From positions 1 to 14,325 of the forward strand of contig CAVOBC010000094.1 of NCBI GenBank assembly GCA_963693635.1: a DNA stretch of 14,325 nucleotides, given 5' to 3'. The position numbers and the translations under genes were made by a program. Origin of the DNA: CAVOBC01 sp963693635. GTDB lineage: Bacteria > Pseudomonadota > Gammaproteobacteria > Pseudomonadales > Azotimanducaceae. Shown here piece after piece: positions 7,176 through 14,325 of the stretch (position 1 is its first letter; every line of letters begins with the position of its first letter). Under the pieces are notes generated by a model, which was not told where the DNA came from, searched no databases, and saw only the letters and a program-made list of their open reading frames with translations.

Positions 7176-8390
7176 CTAGCGGGTAACACCGGCCTCGCCC
7201 AGGCGCACAATCTCATCATTTGAGAAACCCATCTCGGCAAGAATTTCGCTTGTGTGCTCCCCAATATCGGGCGCTTTCCTGACGCCGACCCGCGGTACAC
7301 CCTCGACGTTCAAGGGGTCGCGAATAACCCGCGACATGCCCACATCGTCCACAGGCTTAACCGCCATGTCGTTAATCAGAATCTGCTCGTCATGTGGCAG
7401 TTCCGCCATCACGCCAACCAGAGACGCTGGCACACCACCGGCACGGAATCGATCAGTCCATTCGACTGCGGTTCGCTTGCCGACAATGTCACGCAACAAT
7501 ACGGTCAACTCGGTGCCATGCTCAAAGCGCGACTCGAATGAGGCAAAACGAGGGTCTTCGAGAATCTCAAGTGCATCGATCGCCAGCACAAAGCGATCGA
7601 ACTCATCGACCGTACGCAGCATCGTGAACTGCAAGAAGCGGGCATCGCTCGTCTCGTACAAGGCACGGGTAAAGTGCGCATGCCCCGGCTGCCGGTAGTT
7701 AGAGAAATCAGCACCCGCAAAGTGCGCCTGGCCGATACAGGATCCCGACCAGAGCCCATTGGCCAGCAGGGATGTGTGGACAAAGCCGCCCTTGCCGGTG
7801 CGCTCCCGGCGTAGCAACGCCGTCACGATGTTGGCGTACATCGCAACCGCTGTCGGGTGATCACCCATGCCGGGCAGCGACTGTGCCGGCTCGCCGCCAA
7901 CCGGTCGGACGAGGTCCATGAGTCCGGTCCGCGCCCAGTAGGCCACCAGATCAAAACCCTCACGATCCTTCTCGGGACCCTCCTCGCCGTAGGCTGTAAG
8001 CGACCCATAGATCATGCGCCGATTAAGAGGCGCAAGATCCTCATAGGTGAGACCCAGTTGACGTCGCATCGCCTGCGGATGGTTGGTAATGTAAACATCG
8101 CAGTCGGCAACAAGGCGCAGCAGGATGTCCATGCCTTCCTGCGTCTTCAGGTTGAGCGCAAGGGAGCGCTTGTTGCGGGCGTCCATCGCCCACGCATAAT
8201 TCACGTTCGCATTCGGCGTTCCCGGGTTGCCTGCAAGGTTGCGGTACGCATCGCCGACGCCGGGTTGTTCGATCTTGATGACGTCTGCCCCGAAATCCGC
8301 GAGCATGGTGGCCGAGACTGGACCGGCGATCCAGGTGCCAACATCAAGCACCTTAAGTCCTGCAAACAGGAATTCGTCGTCCTCGTTCAT
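7176..8390 (-). CDS. CaiB/BaiF family (class III) CoA-transferase
   Basis: A 404-residue protein of full family length. The N-terminal segment GLKVLDVGTWIAGP (11-24), followed by ADFGADVIKIEQP (31-43), is the family signature. The catalytic aspartate that forms the acyl-CoA anhydride is Asp147 in GFDLVAYWARTG. A class III large-domain segment follows, and the C-terminal part (APDIGEHTSEIL) is typical. These enzymes transfer CoA between carboxylic acids (for example formyl-, carnitine-, succinyl- or bile acid-CoA), usually to activate a substrate for degradation. The acceptor cannot be deduced here. The start is ATG 8390-8388, with GGAGG five bases upstream on the minus strand. The gene stands alone, converging with the Nudix gene and diverging from the decayed steroid-oxidase operon. 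Confidence 0.92.
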   Translation of the reverse strand: MNEDDEFLFAGLKVLDVGTWIAGPVSATMLADFGADVIKIEQPGVGDAYRNLAGNPGTPNANVNYAWAMDARNKRSLALNLKTQEGMDILLRLVADCDVYITNHPQAMRRQLGLTYEDLAPLNRRMIYGSLTAYGEEGPEKDREGFDLVAYWARTGLMDLVRPVGGEPAQSLPGMGDHPTAVAMYANIVTALLRRERTGKGGFVHTSLLANGLWSGSCIGQAHFAGADFSNYRQPGHAHFTRALYETSDARFLQFTMLRTVDEFDRFVLAIDALEILEDPRFASFESRFEHGTELTVLLRDIVGKRTAVEWTDRFRAGGVPASLVGVMAELPHDEQILINDMAVKPVDDVGMSRVIRDPLNVEGVPRVGVRKAPDIGEHTSEILAEMGFSNDEIVRLGEAGVTR

Positions 8391-9160
8391 TGTGCCTCCA
8401 CTCGACGCGACCTGGCGCGCTCATAACCGGTGAGATCGTTCTTGTCGTCGCAACCATACATCCGGACATCATCGCAGTCTGCAATCGGGTCAAACGACGG
8501 CGCAACGAACTTCCTCTCGCCCCTCCCCGTCCCGCCTCCCACGCAGCCGCACCATCTTTCCAAAGGGCCTCCAATCGGTTAGCGCGATTTCGTCAGCGGC
8601 CGGGCCGTGAAGGCGAGAAACAGATGCAAGTCAGCGTGCGCGACTAGGAGCGATGAGCTTCAGGAACTTTCTGACCCGACGTTCGACAGAAGGTTACGAC
8701 AGAAAGTTACGACATAGCGTGAATGCAACGACATGCCACGGAGGGACTGTCCATTTGGCCGAGCAATTGACTGAGCCATCGACTGAGCCATTGACCGAGC
8801 TGTTGAACAAGAGTCGCTCGGCTCGCGTATCCACTAGCGGCCTACACGCAGACAATCGTCAATGTTCGTCGCGGCCACGACCGCGCGGGATCTCCGGCCA
8901 CGCGGACCCCACGCGCGATACGAACTTTGACATCTCCATCCGCTATCTCGCGCGCGCCATCGGCGACCTCACGACTCAACCAACCGCCCGACATCGACCA
9001 CGCGTCGCACGTCCCCCTGCGGTCGGGGCAAGCAGATGCACGGATAGTCTGCAATGCCGCGGCTTCATCCACCAGGGCGCATCATTCGCGCGGTCGGTGC
9101 CGCTCCTGGGCGCCGCACGCAAGAGAAACGATCAACGACTCAGGGACAAAGGAGACACTC
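8391..9160. other. 770-bp intergenic region without a convincing gene
   Basis: This region separates the divergent CoA-transferase gene and the decayed operon and should hold their promoters, but I cannot point to one. A plus-strand open frame at 8653-9168 (171 codons) has AGGAG only two bases before its ATG, uses many codons rare in its neighbours (AGA, AGG, TTA) and matches no family I know, so I do not call it. It contains a 13-bp tandem duplication at 8685-8697/8698-8710 (12 of 13 identical) and a 12-bp minisatellite of four diverged units at 8757-8804 (consensus GACTGAGCCATT). The region may be a decayed gene or simple spacer. Confidence 0.5.
8757..8804 (+). repeat. 12-bp minisatellite, four diverged units
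   Basis: Units lie at 8757-8768, 8769-8780, 8781-8792 and 8793-8804. The middle two are GACTGAGCCATC and GACTGAGCCATT; the outer two differ at several positions. The 12-bp period would encode a tetrapeptide repeat (roughly Thr-Glu-Pro-Leu) if the open frame starting at 8653 were translated. Confidence 0.7.
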
Positions 9161-9840
9161 ATGAGTGAAGGAATCATCTTCGATGAGACCATGAAAGGTC
9201 CGTTTGCGCTCGGCGCGCAAACGCCGGACGACGGCTTCGCAAAGGGAGAAGCGGCGAGCACCAACCTCGCCATGCATGCCTCAGTGTCGGCGCCCGACCT
9301 CGATGCGTTCATCGACGATTCACGCCACGAAGACGGGCTCAGCGGAACCATCGACTGCGCACCCATTGGCATGGGGCTGCCATCGACCGGCGGCGTCTTT
9401 AACCTCTTCTTGCCGGGTGACGATCCTCGTTTGAAACTCATGGTGTACGAACTCGCGCTCAACGCCGATGGACGCGAACTCTACGTTGCCGGCCACAAAG
9501 AAGTGCGCGACGATCACGGCTTTGATATGTGGTCGATACTACAACGCTCTACACGACCCTGCATGAGGAACCCGACAAGAGCGGTACGATCATCGGTGCA
9601 GGCATTCTGACACTGGGCGTCCCGGACCTCGCCGCACTACTTAGCACGGTCCGGGTCACCGGCACCGACTCAACCGCCGAGAAAGCGGCGACCGTCGCAA
9701 AGTTTGGCAAGTTCTTCATGGGCGAACTCTGGGACTCATACGGTATCGAGACCCTGAAAGACGCCGCGGTGCGGCGCGACGGATCGACAGGTCAACCAGA
9801 CAGATGGGCAAGCGCAGGAGACGCGAAACATGGCGACTGA
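9161..9840 (+). pseudogene. Cholesterol-oxidase-associated domain protein, frameshifted
   Basis: The frame from ATG 9161 (AAAGGAG at 9148-9154) encodes about 124 residues beginning MSEGIIFDETMKGPFALG. The sequence resembles, from memory, a domain linked to GMC-type cholesterol oxidases, with FNLFLPGDDPRLKLMVYEL and GHKEVRDDHGFDMW as landmarks. After GFDMWS (about 9533-9535) the continuation, DTTTLYTTLHEEPDKSG..., is found in the next frame from about 9535 to 9840. A one-base deletion at TGGTC-GATACT explains this exactly. Without the shift the product would be about 226 residues, ending FGKFFMGELWDSYG plus a short tail. The end overlaps the start of the GMC oxidoreductase relic (ATG 9830), so the two were once translationally coupled. 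A sequencing error is the main alternative, but the neighbouring genes are also broken. Confidence 0.8.
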
Positions 9841-10433
9841 TTTCGACGTAATCATCATCGGCTCCGGCTTTGGCGGCGCGGTGACGGCATGCCGGTTGGC
9901 CGAAGCCGGACGCCGCGTTCTGGTCCTCGAGCGCGGCCACGAGTGGAAGAAGGAAGACTATCCCCGCAGCCTAAATGATCGCTGGTTTTGAGACCATGAC
10001 GATCCCGCTAAGGGCAACGGCTGGATCGATCTGCATAATTTCGGCGACATGAAAGATGCCGCTGGCGCAGGCGTCGGTGGCGGTTCGCTCATCTACGCAA
10101 ACATTTCAGTTGAGGCGAAACCCTGGTTTTTCGAGAAGGGTTGGCCGCCGAACATCACCTACGAGATGCTCACCCCTTACTACGAGACCGTCGGCAAGAT
10201 GCTGAACCTGCAGGAGTTGCCCGATAATCAACTCACAGCACGCTTCAATCTTATGATAGAAGCCGCAACCGCGGCCGGGAACGGCGATCAGTTCCGGCAA
10301 GGGCCAGGTCTTTGGCTACCCGGAGCTCTATGTTACCGACGGATCTATCATTCCAATGGCAATGGGGCTGAACCCGTCCCGCACCATCGCAGCCTTGGCC
10401 GAATACATCGCCGGTGAAATAGTCTCGGAGTAA
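9830..10433 (+). pseudogene. GMC oxidoreductase (cholesterol oxidase-like), nonsense plus internal deletion
   Basis: The frame from ATG 9830 (GGAG nine bases upstream) shows the FAD-binding start DFDVIIIGSGFGGAVTACRL, with GSGFGG at 11-16. It then has an in-frame TGA at 9989-9991 (codon 54), where the family has Trp (RWxWDH context). It resumes with WIDLHNFGDM and AGVGGGSLIYANI and continues to about 10295. There it joins, in a different frame, the extreme C-terminus: GQVFGYPELYVTDGSIIP, then GLNPSRTIAALAEYIAGEI, to TAA 10431-10433. Family members are about 530-580 residues, whereas about 157 plus 46 codons remain. Roughly 300 codons, including most of the substrate domain, are therefore deleted. 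These enzymes oxidise 3beta-hydroxysteroids or other alcohols using FAD; this copy cannot be functional. An open frame at 10049-10417 is only a relic segment. Confidence 0.88.
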
Positions 10434-10435
10434 AC

Positions 10436-10920
10436 ATGTCCCGCGAGATCCCGCTCTATACCCTGGCCGGGATGACGGACGCCAAAGTGACCACGCACCC
10501 GTTCGAGACGGAGGACAAACTGGACCTCTCGATGCTGCGCTTCAAAATAGCTGCCAGCAACGACGTCGTCATGATCATCCACGGCCTCACAACGTCGTCG
10601 GACATGTTCATCATGCCCGAGCACGAGAACCTGGTGCAGTGGTTGCACAGACAAGGCATGACCGACGTGTTCACCCTCGATTTTCGGATGAGCAACCGCC
10701 ACAGCTACAACCTGTCCCAGCATCGCTACTCGATGGACGACGCCGCACTCTTTGATCATCCTGCGGCAGTGCACAAAATTCGCGAGATCGCCGGTGAAGA
10801 CGTCCGTATCCACGTCATCTGCCACTGTCTCGGTTCCATGTCGTTCGTGATGAGCCTCTTCGCGCGACAACTGGACGTCACAAGCGTCATCTCCAAATCG
10901 GTCGCGCTAACGCCACGCCG
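10436..10920 (+). pseudogene. Alpha/beta hydrolase, 3' end lost beside a dispersed repeat
   Basis: The start ATG 10436 lies 2 bp after the stop of the oxidoreductase relic. The first ~161 codons form an alpha/beta hydrolase N-terminal half: MIIHGLTTSSDMF (46-58, oxyanion HG) and a nucleophile elbow CHCLGS at 129-134 in which Cys131 takes the usual Ser place. From about 10919 similarity ends, and the frame runs through repeat DNA (10931 on) to a stop at 11050, giving a meaningless arginine-rich tail. In related gene sets a hydrolase of roughly 340-370 residues accompanies or is fused to the cholesterol-oxidase-type protein (from memory), so the second half with its catalytic His is missing. 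With the two relics upstream it forms a decayed operon. Confidence 0.8.
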
Positions 10921-10930
10921 GTTGAGACCC

Positions 10931-11066
10931 ATTCATGGCTCGCGAAGCGAACGTGAAGTCCATGTATCGCTCTACCAGACTGCTTTTTCAGCAGCCTTTC
11001 ATGGAACTAAAGCCAAGGTACCGAGGGTTCCCTGCGCGACAGCGCGGTAATGCCTGACCGTGAGAT
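10931..11066. repeat. Dispersed repeat copy, part inverted and part direct relative to 1441-1700
   Basis: Positions 10931-10996 are the reverse complement of 1443-1507, with about 58 of 66 bases alike. They include the hairpin GCTGCTGAAAAAGCAG and the segment ending CATGG...CCATG. Positions 10982-11012 match 1594-1623 directly (CTTTTTCAGCA, then CTTTCATGGAACTAAAG). Positions 11027-11051 match 1656-1687 directly, except for an extra 8-9 bases (a GCGACAGC duplication) in the first copy. The two direct segments are followed by similar CCGTGAG ends. The repeat begins right where the hydrolase relic loses similarity, so it probably marks the break. Confidence 0.85.
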
Positions 11067-11083
11067 GCTGCTATGGTCAGGGG

Positions 11084-11905
11084 CTACGTCCCCTGCACAC
11101 CCTCAAGCGTCGGCCCGCGGTGCCGATCTTCCGGGTCGTCCCAGCCCTTGAACTGAGGCGCGCGTTTCTCGGCAAATGCGCGTCGGGACTCCATCAGATC
11201 GTCCTTGAAACCGTGGTCTCGCAGCGCCGCCGCGAGCTTCAGAAGGTCCGGCGTTATCTGCGGCTGCATGGTGCGCATCATGTGCACCGTGTTGACCCGG
11301 GATGCGGGCGGCAACGTGAGCAGGTGCGCGGCCATCTCGAGCGCCGTCGGCATCAACTCATCGGGGTCGACCAGTCGGTTGAGGAAACCGACCTCATGAA
11401 AGCGCTCCGCAGTGAACCGAAAACCGAGCGCCATCTCGGTCGCAATCGCGTGCGGCAGGCTGGCAAGAAAGCCGTGATTGTAGCCACCAAGCAACCACCG
11501 TTTTGCCTCAGACACCTCAAAGACCGCCCCACGCACGGCGACCCGCAGATCCGTACGCTCAACGAGCATGAAGCCGCCACCCATCGCGTAGCCGTTGATT
11601 GCCCCGATCACGGGCTTGGCAAGCGAACCATCCATGTACGGGTCTTCGACCGCATCGCCAACACCCGGGCGGCCCCGCTCGAGCGATTCCTTCATGTCTT
11701 CGCCCGCACAAAAGGCGCGCCCCGTCCCCGTAAAGATGGCGACTTCAAGATCATCCCGGTCCCGAAATTCACAGAAAGCAGCGCCGAGGCCGTGGCGCAG
11801 ATCCATACCCAGCGCGTTTAGCCGCTCCGGGCGATTCATGCGGATCACGAAGGTCTGACCGTGCTCTTCTGTCTCTACCATGTCGCCCGTCGCTGCGTCT
11901 GCCAT
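11084..11905 (-). CDS. Enoyl-CoA hydratase/isomerase family (crotonase) protein
   Basis: A 273-residue crotonase-fold protein of usual length. The oxyanion-hole segments are AFCAGEDMKE (64-73) and NGYAMGGGF (104-112). SEAKRWLLGG (132-141) lies where hydratases have the catalytic Glu-containing motif, so Glu133 is the probable equivalent of the first catalytic glutamate. The region after it (YNHGFLASLP) is atypical of the GAGGTQRLP of classical hydratases, so hydratase activity is not assured. Isomerase, hydrolase or other CoA-ester chemistry is possible. The start is ATG 11905-11903, with GGGAG seven bases upstream on the minus strand. It is the last gene of the LLM-PhyH-crotonase operon, 73 bp after PhyH. 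Its stop lies in the loop of a 6-bp GC-rich hairpin (11078-11083/11090-11095) that has no T-tract. Confidence 0.9.
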   Translation of the reverse strand: MADAATGDMVETEEHGQTFVIRMNRPERLNALGMDLRHGLGAAFCEFRDRDDLEVAIFTGTGRAFCAGEDMKESLERGRPGVGDAVEDPYMDGSLAKPVIGAINGYAMGGGFMLVERTDLRVAVRGAVFEVSEAKRWLLGGYNHGFLASLPHAIATEMALGFRFTAERFHEVGFLNRLVDPDELMPTALEMAAHLLTLPPASRVNTVHMMRTMQPQITPDLLKLAAALRDHGFKDDLMESRRAFAEKRAPQFKGWDDPEDRHRGPTLEGVQGT

Positions 11906-11978
11906 GCTGACTCCCTTCTTGTGGAAACCGTGTTTAACACGGTAACTCGTCGTTTACTCCGGCGCCTCATCGGCCCCG

Positions 11979-12803
11979 TTAGTTTTCGTAGTCCGCGGAA
12001 TGAAGTGCTCGCTGCCTTATTTGTCCGTGTGCCTTCAATGCCGCGAGTTCTGCCGTGCCGCGGTCCGCGGCCGGTCGCGGCACAAGGTCGAAGTGACCGT
12101 ACTCGTCGACCCCGTTCACCAACACCGCGCGATCGCCATCGACCTTGGTCTGACGGACGTCGCTTGCGCAGTAACGGAGCACCATGCCGATGCGCCGGTC
12201 ACGGGTGGTATTCGGGTCCGAGCCATGAATCGTGCACACGTGGTGCAGCGACATCTCGCCTGCCGCCAGCGGGGTCGCGACCGCTTCCGTATCATTGACC
12301 TCCGCTTTTATGACCTGGCCACGGCTCAGCATGTTGTCTTGCCCAAAGGTATCTTCCTGCTCGTAGAGCGGCCCCTTGTGGCTGCCCGTGATGAATTTCA
12401 TGGGGCCGGTTGGCATCGATGCGTCTGATAGCGCCACCCATGCGCTGACCACATGATGGGGTTCCAGACCCCAGTACGTCGCGTCCTGATGGTACGAAAC
12501 AAACCGGGTGCCCGGGTCCTTGATGAACCAGTCCACGGACCAGAGAAGCACATTTTCTCCCAGCAGGTCCGACACCGGCTCGACCAGGCGCGGGTCGTGG
12601 ACCAGGTCCCAGCCCCACCGGGTGGTGATCTGTATGCCGGATCGCGCCATCGCCGCCTTGTCACCTGCGTCCGCCTCGATTTCTTCCAGCAGCCGACGAT
12701 AGGAGGACGCCTCATCCGCTGAGAAGAGTGGCAGTGGTGACAGAAAGCCGTCGCGATCAAAACTCGCGATCTGCACGGGAGTCAGATGGGATGATGCGGG
12801 CAT
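11979..12803 (-). CDS. Phytanoyl-CoA dioxygenase (PhyH) family protein
   Basis: A 274-residue Fe(II)/2-oxoglutarate-dependent oxygenase. The iron facial triad is His105 and Asp107 (YHQDATYW) with His193 (TIHGSDPN). Arg204, 11 residues after His193, is the expected 2-oxoglutarate carboxylate ligand. Length and the GPMKFITGSHKG segment (133-144) are typical of the PhyH family. Human PHYH alpha-hydroxylates phytanoyl-CoA, but bacterial members act on many substrates, so the exact reaction is unknown. The start is ATG 12803-12801. It directly abuts the upstream gene's stop (TAG at 12806-12804), with GGGGA about eight bases upstream, so translation is probably coupled. It sits between an LLM monooxygenase and a crotonase, which fits oxidative breakdown of a CoA-linked or branched acid. 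Confidence 0.92.
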   Translation of the reverse strand: MPASSHLTPVQIASFDRDGFLSPLPLFSADEASSYRRLLEEIEADAGDKAAMARSGIQITTRWGWDLVHDPRLVEPVSDLLGENVLLWSVDWFIKDPGTRFVSYHQDATYWGLEPHHVVSAWVALSDASMPTGPMKFITGSHKGPLYEQEDTFGQDNMLSRGQVIKAEVNDTEAVATPLAAGEMSLHHVCTIHGSDPNTTRDRRIGMVLRYCASDVRQTKVDGDRAVLVNGVDEYGHFDLVPRPAADRGTAELAALKAHGQIRQRALHSADYEN

Positions 12804-13796
12804 CTAACGATTCCCCAGACTGTGAATGATGTGGGCCGCGTCCGTCATATAGTCCCGATCCGGGATCGGTATCGGGGTCACCATAACCGCACCGACACCG
12901 ACCTGTTCATACTCTGCAAGGCGCGAGGCAATGCGTTCCCGGTCGCCGATGAGCGCGCGTTCGTCGATCAGCGAATGGGGTACTGAAGCGACCGCTTGCT
13001 CTCGCTCCCCCGCGCGCCACAACCGCTCCGCCTCAACGCAGACCTCGCCGAACCCGGCCCTGGCAAACATTTTCCGGTACACCGGCGCCATGACGTAGGT
13101 AAAGAGTTCTCGCTGATAACGGGCCTCGGCCTCTGCATAGTCGTCCGTCACGGATGCTCGAAAGTAGACCATCAACTCAACATCATCAATGGTCTTGCCA
13201 GCACGCTCAGCGCCGGCGGCGATACGTTCGCGGGCGTGGCGTACGTCATCCACAGACACGAAATTCAGAATCACGCCGTCAGCAATCTCACCGGCAAGCT
13301 CCAGCATGCGGTCATTGAGCGCGGCGAGATAGATGGGGACGTTGGCGGGTTCCGTGATCTGCGCGCGACGGTAGCGCCAGCGCCCCTCTTCGGTTGTCAC
13401 CCGTTCCCCGGCGAGGAACCGGCGCGTCAGCGCGACGCATTCGCGGGTGAGCGCGAGCGGCGTGCCCCAGGGCGTCGCGTGCCAGTCCTGAACGATCAGT
13501 TCCGTGCTCGTACCCAACCCAAGGACGAAGCCGTCCGGTGCGAGTTGGGAAATCGTGGAACTCGCCATCGCAAGCAACATCGGGTCTCGCGTCTGCATCG
13601 GCAAAATAGCTGACCCCACCCGCCCGCGCTGCATGCCCTGCGCGAGGGCCGTCGCAAGGGCGACGCCGTCCATCCCATTGACTTCAGAGACCCAGGCGCC
13701 CTTGAAGCCGCGGGCCTCTGCGTCGCTCGCCAGCGCGAGGCTCTCCTTGAGGTTGCGCCCCGCGGTTGCGAGTTCAATCGAAAGTGCCATGTGCAT
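12804..13796 (-). CDS. LLM-class flavin (possibly F420)-dependent oxidoreductase
   Basis: A protein of about 330 residues of the bacterial luciferase-like TIM-barrel superfamily. It starts LSIELATAGRNLKESLALA and has ARGFKGAWVSEV near the N-terminus, APDGFVLGLGTST after the third strand region, and PIYLAALNDRMLELAGEIAD mid-protein. This arrangement is common in the F420/FMN-dependent subgroup related to methylenetetrahydromethanopterin reductase. The cofactor is not determined by what I see. The start is uncertain: GGAG on the minus strand lies four bases before ATG 13796 and ten before ATG 13790, and GTG 13799 is also open. First gene of a tight operon: its TAG abuts the PhyH ATG with no gap. 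Its upstream region holds the repeat element at 13845-14012. Confidence 0.88.
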   Translation of the reverse strand: MHMALSIELATAGRNLKESLALASDAEARGFKGAWVSEVNGMDGVALATALAQGMQRGRVGSAILPMQTRDPMLLAMASSTISQLAPDGFVLGLGTSTELIVQDWHATPWGTPLALTRECVALTRRFLAGERVTTEEGRWRYRRAQITEPANVPIYLAALNDRMLELAGEIADGVILNFVSVDDVRHARERIAAGAERAGKTIDDVELMVYFRASVTDDYAEAEARYQRELFTYVMAPVYRKMFARAGFGEVCVEAERLWRAGEREQAVASVPHSLIDERALIGDRERIASRLAEYEQVGVGAVMVTPIPIPDRDYMTDAAHIIHSLGNR

Positions 13797-13844
13797 CACA
13801 CTCCGTACACGGTCTGTTGACCATCCACCAACCGCAGATGGGCC

Positions 13845-14012
13845 TATTTAGTTCTTGTCCCAAAATTGTCATCCTGACAATTCTTGGGAATCGATTTGCA
13901 AGCAAACCTCGCATTTTCTCGCAGAAAAGAGCCCTGCAGAAAACGGTGGTGCATCCCTGCACCGCTCGCCAGTGCCCGCCCCAGAACAGCGTTCTGGGAC
14001 AGAAACTAGTTA
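13845..14012. mobile_element. Possible MITE-like element with imperfect terminal inverted repeats
   Basis: The ends 13845-13866 and 13991-14012 are imperfect inverted repeats of about 22 bp (about 16 of 22 match; shared core TAGTT...TGTCCCA), and both outer ends have TA. Inside, 13859-13888 forms a 13-bp stem with one bulge and loop TCC, and 13980-13987/13991-13998 form an 8-bp stem. Positions 13868-13979 match 1702-1813 at clear but imperfect identity over 112 bp, without gaps. It has no coding capacity. It lies between the divergent LLM and SDR genes. A TA target duplication would suggest IS630/Tc1-type mobilisation, but this is inference. The remaining bases to 14135 hold nothing I recognise. 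Confidence 0.5.
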
Positions 14013-14135
14013 TGCCGTAAGGCCCGACGTCGTCTCAAGCAGGTCGCAAGAGCGCATTGGCCACGCCGGCAAAACGTATCGATCATATCATTTGGGTTAA
14101 CATGCTCGGCCATTTCCAACGCGTGAGCAAAACCC

Positions 14136-14325
14136 ATGAGCGACGACAAGACTGCGATCATTACGGGCGCCGGCACCGGCATCGGCAAACACTCCGCATA
14201 CGCGCTTCTGGACGAAGGTTATTCGGTTGCCTTCGCCGGGCGGCGCGCCGAAGTACTGGACGCCGCTATCAAGGAATCACCTGCGCCAGACCGCTGTCTC
14301 GCCGTGCCCACGGACATCAGCGAGC
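14136..14325 (+). CDS. Short-chain dehydrogenase/reductase, 5' part (cut by window end)
   Basis: The first 63 codons of an SDR protein. The N-terminus is MSDDKTAIITGAGTGIGKHS. The TGxxxGxG cofactor motif is at 10-17 (TGAGTGIG), and FAGRRAEVLD follows the second strand; an arginine pair there often indicates NADP(H) preference. The later Asn, Ser, Tyr and Lys residues lie beyond the window. Substrate is unknown. The start is ATG 14136; there is no strong Shine-Dalgarno, only GTGAGC about eight bases before it. It is divergent from the LLM-PhyH-crotonase operon. Confidence 0.85.
   Translation, partial: MSDDKTAIITGAGTGIGKHSAYALLDEGYSVAFAGRRAEVLDAAIKESPAPDRCLAVPTDISE

Noticed and set aside
8653..9168. 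171-codon open frame as a gene
   Set aside because: Poor ribosome-site spacing, codon use unlike neighbours, no recognisable family; described under the spacer instead.
9989..9991. TGA in the GMC gene read as Trp or selenocysteine (recoding)
   Set aside because: Several intact genes here end in TGA (18-290, 2993-4453, 6546-7169), so TGA is not a sense codon. The family residue is Trp, and the gene has other lesions.
10919..11050. C-terminal extension of the hydrolase frame
   Set aside because: It is encoded by repeat DNA that also occurs at 1443-1690 in a non-coding setting; not a natural C-terminus.

Overview
This GC-rich window has bacterial gene structure: clear Shine-Dalgarno sites, ATG/GTG/TTG starts and short operons. 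Its content is mostly acyl-CoA, lipid and steroid-type catabolism: two acyl-CoA carboxyltransferase-like proteins, a class III CoA-transferase, a crotonase, a phytanoyl-CoA dioxygenase-like protein, a luciferase-like monooxygenase, an EthD protein, a short-chain dehydrogenase start, and relics of a sulfatase and a cholesterol-oxidase-type operon. This mix is common in uncultured marine and host-associated (for example sponge-associated) proteobacteria. The lineage is my inference; there is no rRNA or marker gene to fix it.

Layout. 18-290 (+): CsoR-type metal-sensing repressor. 331-427: short direct repeats. 472-1440 (+): D-2-hydroxyacid (glycerate-type) dehydrogenase. 1432-1930: a gene-free, hairpin-rich repeat region. 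2005-2763 (-): two-domain EthD protein, divergent from a two-gene carboxyltransferase operon at 2993-5927 (+). About 5930-6337 (-): 5' fragment of a sulfatase gene. 6546-7169 (+): zinc-ribbon Nudix hydrolase, converging on a CaiB/BaiF CoA-transferase at 7176-8390 (-). 8391-9160: no convincing gene. 9161-10920 (+): a decayed operon related to cholesterol oxidase, carrying a frameshift, a nonsense codon, a large internal deletion and a 3' truncation beside a dispersed repeat. 10931-11066: repeat copy. 11084-13796 (-): intact operon LLM monooxygenase, PhyH-like dioxygenase, crotonase. 13845-14012: possible MITE-like element. 14136-end (+): 5' part of an SDR gene.

The two most notable points are these. 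First, the tandem carboxyltransferases appear reciprocally degenerate: the first keeps canonical C-terminal motifs and the second keeps canonical N-terminal motifs, so they may form an obligate hetero-oligomer. Second, the window is undergoing gene decay next to a family of hairpin-forming dispersed repeats. Parts of the repeat at 1441-1813 recur at 10931-11066 (partly inverted) and at 13868-13979 (direct).

The intact genes fit CoA-ester catabolism: CoA activation or transfer (CaiB), carboxyl transfer (tandem CT pair), hydration (crotonase), alpha-hydroxylation (PhyH) and flavin-dependent oxidation (LLM). No biotin carboxylase, biotin carrier or thiolase lies in the window, and the actual substrates cannot be read from the sequence.
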